In this document: one piece after another, positions 1 through 7,173 of the stretch
How positions within the stretch are numbered: position 1 is the first letter of the stretch
How the letters are laid out: each line of letters opens with the position of its first letter
Assembly (NCBI RefSeq): GCF_020171845.1
Contig: NZ_JAIVAM010000007.1
Span: 124,001 to 188,000 of the forward strand
From: Cytobacillus kochii
GTDB taxonomy: Bacteria; Bacillota; Bacilli; Bacillales; Cytobacillaceae
Length of the DNA stretch: 64,000 nucleotides
Reading direction: 5' to 3'
Position numbers and translations under genes: made by a program
Notes under the pieces: model-generated
What the model saw: only the letters and a program-made list of their open reading frames with translations
What the model was told of the DNA's origin: nothing
Database searches by the model: none

Positions 1-250
1 TATTGGGGAAGAACTCTTTAAATTCACTATATAATTGACCTGCTAACGTCTTATTATGAGCAATTACTAACGTTGGTTTATTCACTTCTTTAATGACGTT
101 AGAAACAGTGAACGTTTTCCCGGTTCCAGTTGCACCTAGTAATGTCTGATGCTTTTTCCCCTCTTGAATCCCATTTACAAGCTCTTTAATCGCTGCAGGT
201 TGATCACCTTGTGGGGAATATTTTGAAACTAACTCAAATGTTTGATCCAA
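1..250 (-). CDS. uvrB: UvrABC excision nuclease subunit B, 5' end only
   Basis: This is the N-terminal 83 codons of UvrB, the DNA-damage-verifying helicase-like subunit of nucleotide excision repair; the rest lies left of the window. The translation begins [18 protein letters not shown] and contains the Walker A motif GATGTGKT, both typical of UvrB. The start is a TTG (248-250) placed 7 nt behind a strong GAGGAGGT ribosome-binding site; no ATG fits. A LexA-like palindrome lies about 110 bp upstream, consistent with SOS control known for uvrB in Bacillus. Identification is firm even though the gene is partial. Confidence 0.95.
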   Translation of the reverse strand, partial: MDQTFELVSKYSPQGDQPAAIKELVNGIQEGKKHQTLLGATGTGKTFTVSNVIKEVNKPTLVIAHNKTLAGQLYSEFKEFFPN

Positions 251-359
251 ATCAGAAACCTCCTCTATGTAAAAAGTAAAGCGTGTCTAATCATTATTGC
301 ATTCCGATTTTCTATATCCTCATTCTACCACAAATCCTCTTATCTAAACCACAAAAAAG

Positions 360-373
360 CGAACAAATATTCG
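360..373 (-). promoter_or_regulatory. LexA-like SOS box upstream of uvrB
   Basis: The sequence CGAACAAATATTCG is a dyad close to the Bacillus SOS consensus CGAAC-N4-GTTCG, with one deviating base in the right half (ATTCG). It overlaps a possible -35 region on the minus strand, and TGGTAGAAT further downstream could act as an extended -10 for uvrB. The family context (uvrB is a LexA target in Bacillus) supports the call; binding itself is inferred. Confidence 0.6.
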
Positions 374-517
374 ATTATCATTCGACAAAGAGATGAAAAG
401 AAGGTTAGGATTAATATAAAAGGGTATGAAGGTCCAAATTAACTTTTCATTTATTTTGAAACTTTATTCTATATATAATCGTCTTTTGTTATATGGCGAA
501 ATAGACGAGGTGATTTT

Positions 518-922
518 TTGTTTGGTTTTATTTTTGCATTCGCGTGGCTAGCCGTTTTTATTTATGCCCTAAAAACCATTAAAGATTATATGAACAGTAA
601 TGACGAGGAAAAAGCATATGAAAAAGACTTCGTCATTAAAATTGTTGGTGCTGTATGTCTTTCGGGGCTTTTTGTTATTGCAGAAATACTTCGTGTCACA
701 AACTTGGGCTTCGTTGATATGAAATGGCTTTTTCTCGTTACATTTCTACTGCTGTTCGTTATCATTTACGTTTTTTTCACCTACAGGATCCTCTTTTCAA
801 AAAACACCTTTGACCGTAAAAAAGGAGATTATACATTTAGTTATAAATATCGAAAATGGCTTATCCCTCTCTTTTTTCTATTCCCCATAGGTGTATTTAG
901 TATTTGGATTTGGGTTAGCTAA
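518..922 (+). CDS. Small four-helix membrane protein of unknown function
   Basis: A 134-residue protein with about four hydrophobic segments: residues 1-20, 42-62, 69-90 and 113-133. The loops are lysine- and arginine-rich (around 23-40 and 92-112), so it is almost certainly an integral cytoplasmic-membrane protein. The start is TTG (518-520) preceded by GAGGTGAT at a suitable distance. It stands alone, divergent from uvrB, and no terminator was recognised behind it. I do not recognise a family and assign no function. The clear hydrophobicity pattern and ribosome-binding site argue that it is real. Confidence 0.65.
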   Translation: MFGFIFAFAWLAVFIYALKTIKDYMNSNDEEKAYEKDFVIKIVGAVCLSGLFVIAEILRVTNLGFVDMKWLFLVTFLLLFVIIYVFFTYRILFSKNTFDRKKGDYTFSYKYRKWLIPLFFLFPIGVFSIWIWVS

Positions 923-1234
923 ATGGATGGCATTTCCTTCTACATAAACGGGTAATAGAATGGGTCCATAGTTAGGGGCATCTAGTAAACTTGAAAACCT
1001 AACCAAGTTTAATTGAACATACAATGATTGAATCAAAAGTTATAAACAAGTCAATTACAACCACCCACTAAAATAAAAGATAGTTCATTCCCATCTTCTT
1101 AATCAACCACACGCACCTCAGCTCATCCTTCTCAATCTGATTAGTTAACATTTCTTTTATTAAAAACTTTAAAACTAAACGCTTTCCCCTAAGAAAAGTA
1201 GAACCCCATCTCACTTTGATGGGGTTCTACTTAT
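923..1234. other. Intergenic region with one terminator
   Basis: No convincing gene is visible. The only clear signal is the perfect hairpin at 1197-1231, which ends the leftward AI-2E family gene. The AT-rich remainder shows no repeat or RNA motif that I recognise. Confidence 0.6.
1191..1231 (-). terminator. Rho-independent terminator of the AI-2E family gene
   Basis: A perfect 14-bp stem (1197-1210 with 1218-1231) and a 7-nt loop, followed on the minus strand by TTTCTT. It begins 4 bp after the stop codon of the minus-strand gene. Confidence 0.9.
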
Positions 1235-2359
1235 TTATATATCTGCTGGATGCGGACCTTTTTCAGCTTCCATCTCTTTTGCCATTTTCCTTGCTTTTAT
1301 AAATTGAACACCGCTTAAAACAATGGTTTTCCCAACGGCGTATGTTGGTACAGCAAGTAACATGCCTAATATACCAGCTAAGTTTCCTGCTACCAATAAG
1401 ATAATAATGATTGTTGCTGGATGGGTATTTAATGTTTTCCCTAAAATTAATGGTGAAATTAAATTACCTTCTAATTGTTGTGCGACGACGATGACTATTA
1501 TTGCTAAAATCGCCATCGTAGGCGATTCAAATAGACCAACTATAACCGCCGGTGCGCCACCAATAAATGGTCCAACATAAGGAATAATATTCGTTACTGA
1601 AATAATTAATGCCAAAACAATTGCGTATGGTAGGTCAATAATTAAGAAACCAATAAAAGACGCTGTCCCGACGAATAATGCGACCGTAATCTGACCTTGA
1701 ATATAAGAAGAAAGAGTTTTACCTGTTTCTTTTAATGTATCAATTGCTTCAGCACGATAACTTTTGGGAACAAATTTCCCTAGTGCAGGTGGGAACTTCT
1801 CCCCGTCTTTTAACATAAAGAATAAAAGGAATGGTACAGTAATAATCGTAATGGCTATATTTGCAACTAATCCAACTAAATCGCTGAGACCATTCGTAAT
1901 CCTTTGTGGAAGTTGATTAGCGTAATCAACTAAATAACCCATTATTTCTTCTTGTGTTACATAATCTTGATTCATTAACCAGCGATAACCCTCAGATTGC
2001 GAGAAGTTGTTAAAGAACTGTTCTGTTTGTTTAACATAGGTAGGTAGTTCATTTAATAACCCTGCCAATTGGGCTGAAATTTTTGGTACAAAAATACTAA
2101 CAACAAGCACCATCAATCCAGCAACAATTGCAAATAGTAAAATGATCGATAATATCTTAGGTATTTTTGCTTTTTCAATTAAATGCACAAATGGATTTAA
2201 AATGAAGAATAAGAACCCCGAGATAATAATAGGGAAGAACAACGTGGAAAAAAAGATTCCAATCGGTTCAAATAAAAAAGAAATTTTTGAAGCTACAAAA
2301 ATGACGGACACAATAATTAGAATTTGAAGAGACCAGTACTGGAATTTCTTCTTGTTCAC
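1235..2359 (-). CDS. AI-2E family transporter (PF01594-type membrane protein)
   Basis: A 374-residue polytopic protein of the AI-2 exporter/PerM-like family, found in several copies in Bacillus (YubA, YueF and similar). Visible family features are paired N-terminal hydrophobic helices, a long soluble segment (about residues 90-150), further helices, and the conserved stretch VTNIIPYVGPFIGG near residue 260. Substrate is unknown; some members export AI-2 or Na+/Li+, but that cannot be read from sequence. I prefer GTG at 2357-2359 because AAAAGGTGAG precedes it correctly; a TTG six codons upstream has no ribosome-binding site. It is monocistronic with its own terminator. Confidence 0.85.
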   Translation of the reverse strand: MNKKKFQYWSLQILIIVSVIFVASKISFLFEPIGIFFSTLFFPIIISGFLFFILNPFVHLIEKAKIPKILSIILLFAIVAGLMVLVVSIFVPKISAQLAGLLNELPTYVKQTEQFFNNFSQSEGYRWLMNQDYVTQEEIMGYLVDYANQLPQRITNGLSDLVGLVANIAITIITVPFLLFFMLKDGEKFPPALGKFVPKSYRAEAIDTLKETGKTLSSYIQGQITVALFVGTASFIGFLIIDLPYAIVLALIISVTNIIPYVGPFIGGAPAVIVGLFESPTMAILAIIVIVVAQQLEGNLISPLILGKTLNTHPATIIIILLVAGNLAGILGMLLAVPTYAVGKTIVLSGVQFIKARKMAKEMEAEKGPHPADI

Positions 2360-2708
2360 ATTCTCACCTTTTCCCAAAAAATAAATTTTTCTCTATAGAC
2401 TACATTTTCATATGTAGTTCCCTTTTTCTCAAAAAGGAAAACCAATAGGATTTATTTGTATGTATTATTGTAATGCATTCCACCACAAAATGTCGCCTCA
2501 TAAGGATATTTTCCATGAATTTTTTTCGACAAATATTTCCTTTTGGCGTTTTTTAACCAACAGTCATTTATATAATCAGCCACGTGTTAAGAAAATCTCT
2601 TTATCCATTCACACAACCGCATGGGAACTAGATAGGAAATTTCACTTATATCCCAAGTTAAAAAAAGGCATCTTAGGAGTCTCCCTAAAATACCTTTTTA
2701 AAGCATGA
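2360..2708. other. Intergenic region between the AI-2E gene and wrbA
   Basis: It holds the wrbA terminator (2661-2700) and a small perfect dyad, ACTACAT (2399-2405) with ATGTAGT (2412-2418), about 40 bp upstream of the AI-2E family gene start. The dyad could be an operator or part of a leader. An 82-codon open frame on the plus strand has no ribosome-binding site and is not called. Confidence 0.5.
2661..2700 (-). terminator. Terminator at the end of the mhqR-linked detoxification cluster
   Basis: On the minus strand an imperfect stem of about 16 bp (AAAAAGGTATTTTAGGG pairing with CCTAAGATGCCTTTTT) is followed by a T run. It follows the wrbA stop codon by a few bases and would end the whole cluster. 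Confidence 0.85.
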
Positions 2709-3317
2709 TTATTCTTTGCCTTTTTGAATCCATTCAGCAACAGTTGCCGTACGTTTGGCTTGATGTTTAACTGCTGCTTCATTATCTTCAACGATTTTAC
2801 CATCTTGTCCTTGGGTTGAACTTGCGCCGTAAGGATTACCGCCACCAGCAAATATGCTTGGGTCAGTGAAGCCCGGTGCGGCAACAATCGCGCCCCAATG
2901 GAACATAGTTGTATAGAATGAAAGAAGGGTTGCTTCTTGACCTCCGTGAGGATTTGAAGCAGAGCTCATTGCACTTACTACTTTGTTCGCAAGTTTGCCT
3001 TGTGCCCAAAGGCCCCCAGCAGTATCAATAAAAGCTTGCACTTGTGAAGCAATGTTACCAAAACGAGTTGGGAAACTAAAAACAATCGCGTCTGCCCATT
3101 CAAGGTCAGCAAGTGTAACTTCTGGTACATCTTTCGTAGCATCAGCATTGGCACGCCATGCAGGATTGGAATCGATGGCTGCTTCAGGTGCTGTTTCAGG
3201 AATCTTTAACAACTTCACTTCAGCGCCGGCTTCTTTTGCCCCTTGTTCTGCCCACTGTGCCATTTGATAGTTGGTGCCTGTTGAACTATAATAAATGACT
3301 GCTAATTTAATACTCAT
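2709..3317 (-). CDS. wrbA: WrbA-type NAD(P)H:quinone oxidoreductase
   Basis: A 202-residue flavodoxin-like protein. The N-terminus has the FMN phosphate-binding loop YYSSTGTNYQMA, and later segments match type IV NAD(P)H:quinone oxidoreductases: AIVFSFPTRFGN, the substrate-loop region MSSASNPHGGQEATLLSFYTTMFHWG, and a C-terminal PYGAS. The family performs two-electron reduction of quinones, avoiding semiquinone radicals. It starts at ATG behind AAGGAGGA and is the last gene of the cluster headed by mhqR, 73 bp behind an FMN reductase. The neighbourhood supports a role in quinone and electrophile tolerance; regulation by MhqR is inferred from co-orientation. Confidence 0.92.
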   Translation of the reverse strand: MSIKLAVIYYSSTGTNYQMAQWAEQGAKEAGAEVKLLKIPETAPEAAIDSNPAWRANADATKDVPEVTLADLEWADAIVFSFPTRFGNIASQVQAFIDTAGGLWAQGKLANKVVSAMSSASNPHGGQEATLLSFYTTMFHWGAIVAAPGFTDPSIFAGGGNPYGASSTQGQDGKIVEDNEAAVKHQAKRTATVAEWIQKGKE

Positions 3318-3390
3318 TTGAATAGAATCCTCCTTGATCTCTCACATACATCTATATTGTTTCTATTCCTTTCAGCTCTATACATTAAAC

Positions 3391-3993
3391 TTATCTTAAT
3401 GTTTTTAATGCACCGCTCCATGCTAGCACTTGATCAAGCATCATTTTCATATTTGCTTGGTGCAAGTCCTGTGGCTTAAATTCATTACCATTTACGAAAT
3501 CAGTAAAAAGGGAAAGTGTTGGATGTGTGCGTACATCTGCGACTTGTAGCTCACCTAAAATGCCACGTAGATGTTCTGCTGCACGGGCACCACCAGTAGA
3601 TCCATAACTGACAATACCTGCTGCTTTATTCGCCCATTGATCACGAGCAAAGTCGATCGCATTTTTCAAAGCACCACTAATACTATGGTTGTATTCCTGT
3701 ACGATAAACACAAATCCATCCATACTATCTAATTTATCTCCCCATGCTGCAATACCAGGCTCTGTGCCATCTGTTGTACCAAGGAACGGAAGATGAAAGT
3801 CAGCAATATCAATAATTTCATAATTTGCATCCCCACGTGCATCAGCTATTTCTTTCACCCATTGACCTACTTGTGGACTTACGCGACCTTCTCTTGTACT
3901 TCCTAAAATAATACCGATATTTAATTTTTCCATTTTCATTTCCTCCTTAGGATGTTGATTATTTTTATTGAATAATTTATTTAAAAAGCCCAT
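3391..3993 (-). CDS. NADPH-dependent FMN reductase (azoreductase-like)
   Basis: About 200 residues of the NADPH-dependent FMN reductase family. It carries GIILGSTREGRVSP (phosphate-binding loop), VQEYNHSISGALKNAIDFA, and GIVSYGSTGGARAAEHLR, which are FMN- and NADPH-contacting stretches of the family. Two starts are plausible: ATG at 3993 (MGFLNKLF..., with GGGGAGA upstream), giving a short basic N-terminal extension, and ATG at 3933 or 3939 immediately behind AAGGAGG, which matches the usual family N-terminus. The second site has the stronger ribosome-binding site. The gene lies 18 bp behind mhqD. It likely reduces quinones, azo dyes or free FMN, consistent with its neighbours. Confidence 0.88.
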   Translation of the reverse strand: MGFLNKLFNKNNQHPKEEMKMEKLNIGIILGSTREGRVSPQVGQWVKEIADARGDANYEIIDIADFHLPFLGTTDGTEPGIAAWGDKLDSMDGFVFIVQEYNHSISGALKNAIDFARDQWANKAAGIVSYGSTGGARAAEHLRGILGELQVADVRTHPTLSLFTDFVNGNEFKPQDLHQANMKMMLDQVLAWSGALKTLR

Positions 3994-4011
3994 ATTGTTT
4001 CTCCCCATTTC

Positions 4012-4617
4012 TTAGATGCTGGCTTTAAACCATTTTGCTGCTTCTTCAACTTCTTTGAATGAAAGCTGATGTCCCATATGTTCCCAATGAAGATGAACAT
4101 CGGCTCCCGCTTTTTCTAATAATCTCTTTAACTCTTCAGATTCTTCGGATGAACAAATTGGATCATTTGTCCCTGCTCCAATGAACACCTTTTGTCCTGT
4201 TAAATCAGGCAATTCTATACCTCTTCTTGGTACCATTGGATGGTGTAAGATTGCTGCTTTCACAGCATCTTTATAATGGAACATCATACTGGCTGCAATA
4301 TTAGCACCATTTGAATATCCTAAAGCAACGATATTATGGCGGTCAAAACCATATTTGTCAGCTGCTTCATCTAAAAATTGATAAAGCTCTTTCGTACGAA
4401 AGATTAAGTCCTCTTCATCAAAGACCCCTTCTGCTAACCTTCTAAAAAAGCGCGGCATCCCATTTTCAAGCACATTACCTCGAACACTTAGCACTGATGC
4501 ACTTTCATCTATTTTGCCAGCTAACGGTAGAAGGTCTAGCTCATTTCCCCCTGTACCATGAAGTAATAATAGGGTTGGTTTTGATGCGTCACTACCCTTT
4601 TCAAAAATATGTTTCAT
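4012..4617 (-). CDS. mhqD: MhqD-like alpha/beta hydrolase (carboxylesterase family)
   Basis: A 201-residue alpha/beta hydrolase of the phospholipase/carboxylesterase class. Visible elements are the oxyanion-hole LLLLHGTGGNE, the nucleophile elbow GYSNG, the acid in GAGTNDPICS and the histidine in EHMGHQLS, so the catalytic triad is complete. Size and context match B. subtilis MhqD, an MhqR-controlled protein induced by methylhydroquinone and catechol. The start at 4615-4617 follows GGAGGGG at a good distance; the longer frame overlaps the preceding stop codon and lacks a site. It sits 14 bp behind the flavin reductase, suggesting translational linkage. The true substrate is not known to me. 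Confidence 0.85.
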   Translation of the reverse strand: MKHIFEKGSDASKPTLLLLHGTGGNELDLLPLAGKIDESASVLSVRGNVLENGMPRFFRRLAEGVFDEEDLIFRTKELYQFLDEAADKYGFDRHNIVALGYSNGANIAASMMFHYKDAVKAAILHHPMVPRRGIELPDLTGQKVFIGAGTNDPICSSEESEELKRLLEKAGADVHLHWEHMGHQLSFKEVEEAAKWFKASI

Positions 4618-4631
4618 GTAAATCCCCTCCA

Positions 4632-5228
4632 TTATTTCGGTCGAACCATTGTAAATACTTCTCCTACTTTCGCATAATCATTTCCAGCCAAGCGACTGAT
4701 TGCCCCTAAATTCTTAGCGTTGATTTTGCCCGCTTCATAAATGCCATCATCGAAATGGAAGTAGACAACTTTACCGATAAGAAGATCAGCATTCCCTTCA
4801 AGTTTAATATGATGAGCAAGCTGACATTCCATTCTCACTTTCGCTTTCACGATTCCTGGTACATTGACAACTGTACTTGAAATTGTCTCTAATCCACTGA
4901 GCTTTAATTCATCCACATTTGGTGAGACAGTAGCCGCTGTTTCATTAATTTCCGTAACATTCGACTCATCAACAATATGAACGACAAACTCCTTCGTATC
5001 ACACACATTTTTAGCAGTATCTTTCATCTCACCCGCTCTTCTTGCTACAGAAACAGCAATCATCGGCGGATTAGAAGACACGATATTAAAGAAACTAAAT
5101 GGTGCACCATTCATCACACCAGTGTTTGATTGTGAAGTGACAAAGGCAATCGGCCTCGGGATAATACTTCCGATCAATAATTTGTAATTCTCCCTCTCGG
5201 TTTGCGTGTTCGGATCAATACTTACCAT
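4632..5228 (-). CDS. Flavin reductase-like FMN-binding protein
   Basis: A 198-residue protein of the flavin reductase-like split-barrel family. It has the characteristic YKLLIGSIIPRPIAFVTS near residue 15, NGAPFSFFNIVSSNPPMIAVS, and later EFVVHIV. Members bind FMN and reduce flavins or act with monooxygenases and dioxygenases. It starts at ATG behind AAAAGGAGGAG and lies 22 bp downstream of the ring-cleaving dioxygenase, so a partner role supplying reduced flavin or ring reduction in aromatic detoxification is plausible. That role is inference from context. Confidence 0.85.
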   Translation of the reverse strand: MVSIDPNTQTERENYKLLIGSIIPRPIAFVTSQSNTGVMNGAPFSFFNIVSSNPPMIAVSVARRAGEMKDTAKNVCDTKEFVVHIVDESNVTEINETAATVSPNVDELKLSGLETISSTVVNVPGIVKAKVRMECQLAHHIKLEGNADLLIGKVVYFHFDDGIYEAGKINAKNLGAISRLAGNDYAKVGEVFTMVRPK

Positions 5229-5250
5229 TGCGTAACTCCTCCTTTTGCAA

Positions 5251-6183
5251 TTACACTTCCCTCACATCAATCGGAATTAACCTTCTCTGTAATTGTCCAC
5301 GGTATTTTTCATATTGCTCAGGAAGCATTAATTCTGTCCCCATCGTTTCCTGACTTTCATCATGAGCAAAACCTGGCGGATCAGTAGCAATTTCAAAAAG
5401 AATGTCGCCGTATTCTCTGAAGTAAATCGCATTAAAATAGTTTCTGTCTTGCACGGGTGTGACACCATAACCAAAGCTTTCAATATATTTCTTCCAATCT
5501 AATTGGTCAGCATCATCTGCTGCGCGCCATGCAATGTGGTGGACAGTTCCTACACCCATTCTTCCTTTTCCTGAGCTTGTTATCTTCACATCGACAATAT
5601 TACCTATGTCGCTTTTTGATTGATATCTGACGAATGCTCCTTCTTCAGCCACTTTGGTTAAACCCATTGTTTCAATTAGCTCACCTGTTTTTCCACCATT
5701 GCTAGAATAAAGAACGGCCCCGGCGAAACCTTTAACCGCCACATCCGGAGTTATCCCATTAAATGTCCAAGTATTCTCGTCCCCAGCTTCTCTTTCAACA
5801 AGCTCTAAATGTAAACCATGTGGATCATCGAAGCTTAGTACTTGTTCGCCAAAACGTACTTGTTTTTCAAAAGGAATGCCTTTACTCGTTAAGCGTTCCT
5901 CCCAAAATGGTAGGGCGCCAGATGGAACAGCATATGCAGTAATTCCCACTTGCCCGTCACCAATGATGCCAGGGTACGCATCTGCCCATGGGAAGAAAGT
6001 AATAATTGTACCTGGTTTACCTCCTTCATCACCGAAATAAAGATGATACGTTCCCGGGTCATCAAAGTTAACTGTTTTTTTAACAAGACGTAAACCTAAA
6101 ATACCAGCATAAAAATCAACATTTTCCTGTGGGTGACCGACAATCGCTGTAATGTGATGAATTCCCATCGTTTGTTTTTCCAT
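5251..6183 (-). CDS. Ring-cleaving dioxygenase of the MhqA/MhqE/MhqO type (VOC superfamily)
   Basis: A 310-residue two-module vicinal-oxygen-chelate protein. Metal-ligand candidates are visible in MGIHHITAIVGH at the N-terminus, LHLELVERE near the end of module one, VHHIAW in module two, and DILFEIATDPPGF. The order matches the MhqA/E/O proteins of Bacillus that open hydroquinone or catechol rings. The ATG at 6181-6183 follows GGAAGG by 9 nt and is preferred to an ATG three codons upstream. An MhqR-type palindrome lies 33-51 bp upstream, so the gene probably has its own controlled promoter as well as readthrough from mhqR. Which of the three B. subtilis paralogues is the orthologue cannot be decided. 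Confidence 0.9.
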   Translation of the reverse strand: MEKQTMGIHHITAIVGHPQENVDFYAGILGLRLVKKTVNFDDPGTYHLYFGDEGGKPGTIITFFPWADAYPGIIGDGQVGITAYAVPSGALPFWEERLTSKGIPFEKQVRFGEQVLSFDDPHGLHLELVEREAGDENTWTFNGITPDVAVKGFAGAVLYSSNGGKTGELIETMGLTKVAEEGAFVRYQSKSDIGNIVDVKITSSGKGRMGVGTVHHIAWRAADDADQLDWKKYIESFGYGVTPVQDRNYFNAIYFREYGDILFEIATDPPGFAHDESQETMGTELMLPEQYEKYRGQLQRRLIPIDVREV

Positions 6184-6216
6184 TTTGAACATCCTTCCAT
6201 GTCCCTAACCTTCAAG

Positions 6217-6234
6217 TATCTCGAATTTGAGATA
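6217..6234. promoter_or_regulatory. MhqR-type operator upstream of the dioxygenase gene
   Basis: TATCTCGAATTTGAGATA is an 18-bp dyad with one mismatch and agrees closely with the published MhqR site (ATCTCGAATTCGAGAT). It lies between the mhqR stop codon and the ribosome-binding site of the dioxygenase gene. Confidence 0.85.
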
Positions 6235-6675
6235 TTAGGTGTGAGTTAGTTTATTTTGTGTTATTTTATGAAGAATATCAATTAATAATTGTTGTTCTTC
6301 TTCTGTTGTTTGTTGAAATAAGGTTGAAATCTGTTCTAATAAATATGGACTGATTAGCTCCATTAATTCCTTCCCTGCATTTGTTATAGTTACAAAAACA
6401 ACCCGGCGATCCTCTTTGCAATCACTTCTAGATAAATAGCCCTTTTCTTGCAAGCGGTCAATCACATAAGTCATACTGCCGCTCGTTAACCAAACGCTTT
6501 TACTAATTTGCTGGACCGATTGTCTCCCCTTTTGATGCAGCACTTGGAGTACGGAATACTCTGTAAAGGTGAGCTTATATTTGTGTAACCAGTCTTTCAT
6601 CTGATCTTGCATGTATCTGTTGGTTTGCATTAAGCAAGCGAATGAATCTAATGTCTTCTTATGAACCATTTTCAT
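6235..6675 (-). CDS. mhqR: MarR-family repressor of quinone stress genes
   Basis: About 146 residues with a MarR winged-helix fold: a helix-turn-helix region QKGRQSVQQISKSVWLTSG, recognition helix and wing with LQEKGYLSRSDCKEDRR, then a C-terminal dimer helix. Length equals B. subtilis MhqR. The start is ATG at 6675 or 6669 behind GTGAGGCG; the longer upstream frame is rejected because it covers the promoter and operator. Three MhqR-like sites flank the gene, two of them on its own promoter, so autorepression is expected. In B. subtilis MhqR is released by quinones and other electrophiles and controls dioxygenases, oxidoreductases and MhqD, exactly the gene types that follow here. Confidence 0.92.
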   Translation of the reverse strand: MKMVHKKTLDSFACLMQTNRYMQDQMKDWLHKYKLTFTEYSVLQVLHQKGRQSVQQISKSVWLTSGSMTYVIDRLQEKGYLSRSDCKEDRRVVFVTITNAGKELMELISPYLLEQISTLFQQTTEEEQQLLIDILHKITQNKLTHT

Positions 6676-6702
6676 CGCCTCACTTTTTATCTTTAATTTA
6701 AT

Positions 6703-6720
6703 TATCTTGAATATGAGATA
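6703..6720. promoter_or_regulatory. MhqR-type operator at the mhqR transcription start
   Basis: TATCTTGAATATGAGATA, an MhqR-like dyad immediately downstream of the -10 hexamer of the mhqR promoter. Bound repressor would block initiation. Confidence 0.85.
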
Positions 6721-6749
6721 ATAATATCTCGAATTCAAACTAATGTCAA
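6721..6749 (-). promoter_or_regulatory. Sigma-A promoter of mhqR with operator in the spacer
   Basis: On the minus strand TTGACA (6749-6744) is separated by 17 bp from TATTAT (6726-6721). The spacer is occupied by a degenerate MhqR-like site at 6725-6742 (TATCTCGAATTCAAACTA read on the plus strand), whose left half is perfect. Together with the site at 6703-6720 this makes a tandem operator. Confidence 0.85.
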
Positions 6750-7173
6750 TCCCATTTTCAACTTTTTTTCAATTTCTAACCATCGTGTTCATTCAATATA
6801 GGTAGAAAACTAAATAACTAATTCGATGTCCTACCTTTTAGAATAGCTAGCAACCTTATCTTCTAGCAAAGGTTTCAATAGGTAAAGGGCGCCTACTCAT
6901 ATTGCTTGTGCACCATTTTCAAATGACTTTCTCTACATTTTAAGATCGAGTCTTTTACCTTGTGAAAACAGAGACATTTTTTCTTCACCCCGACTAGCCT
7001 AGACAAAAAACATATTTCGTTCCAATAAAAAAGAAATATTGCTGACTTCTATTAAATACATACGATAATCTAATCGATTAGCTGTCGATAGATAAATAGC
7101 ATTAACAGCATTGTTTTTTCCTATCCGCATCTTCTCTTGCTAATATATTGCCTATAACATGATGCAAGAACCT
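6750..7173. other. Intergenic region without a recognised gene
   Basis: About 420 bp of AT-rich sequence between the mhqR promoter and the ABC-F gene. I see no open frame with start signals; the only small palindrome is CTAATCGATTAG near 7072-7083. It may contain a decayed gene, but nothing supports a specific call. Confidence 0.5.

Noticed and set aside
2460..2708. 82-codon plus-strand frame
   Set aside because: Overlaps the wrbA terminator and has no start signals.
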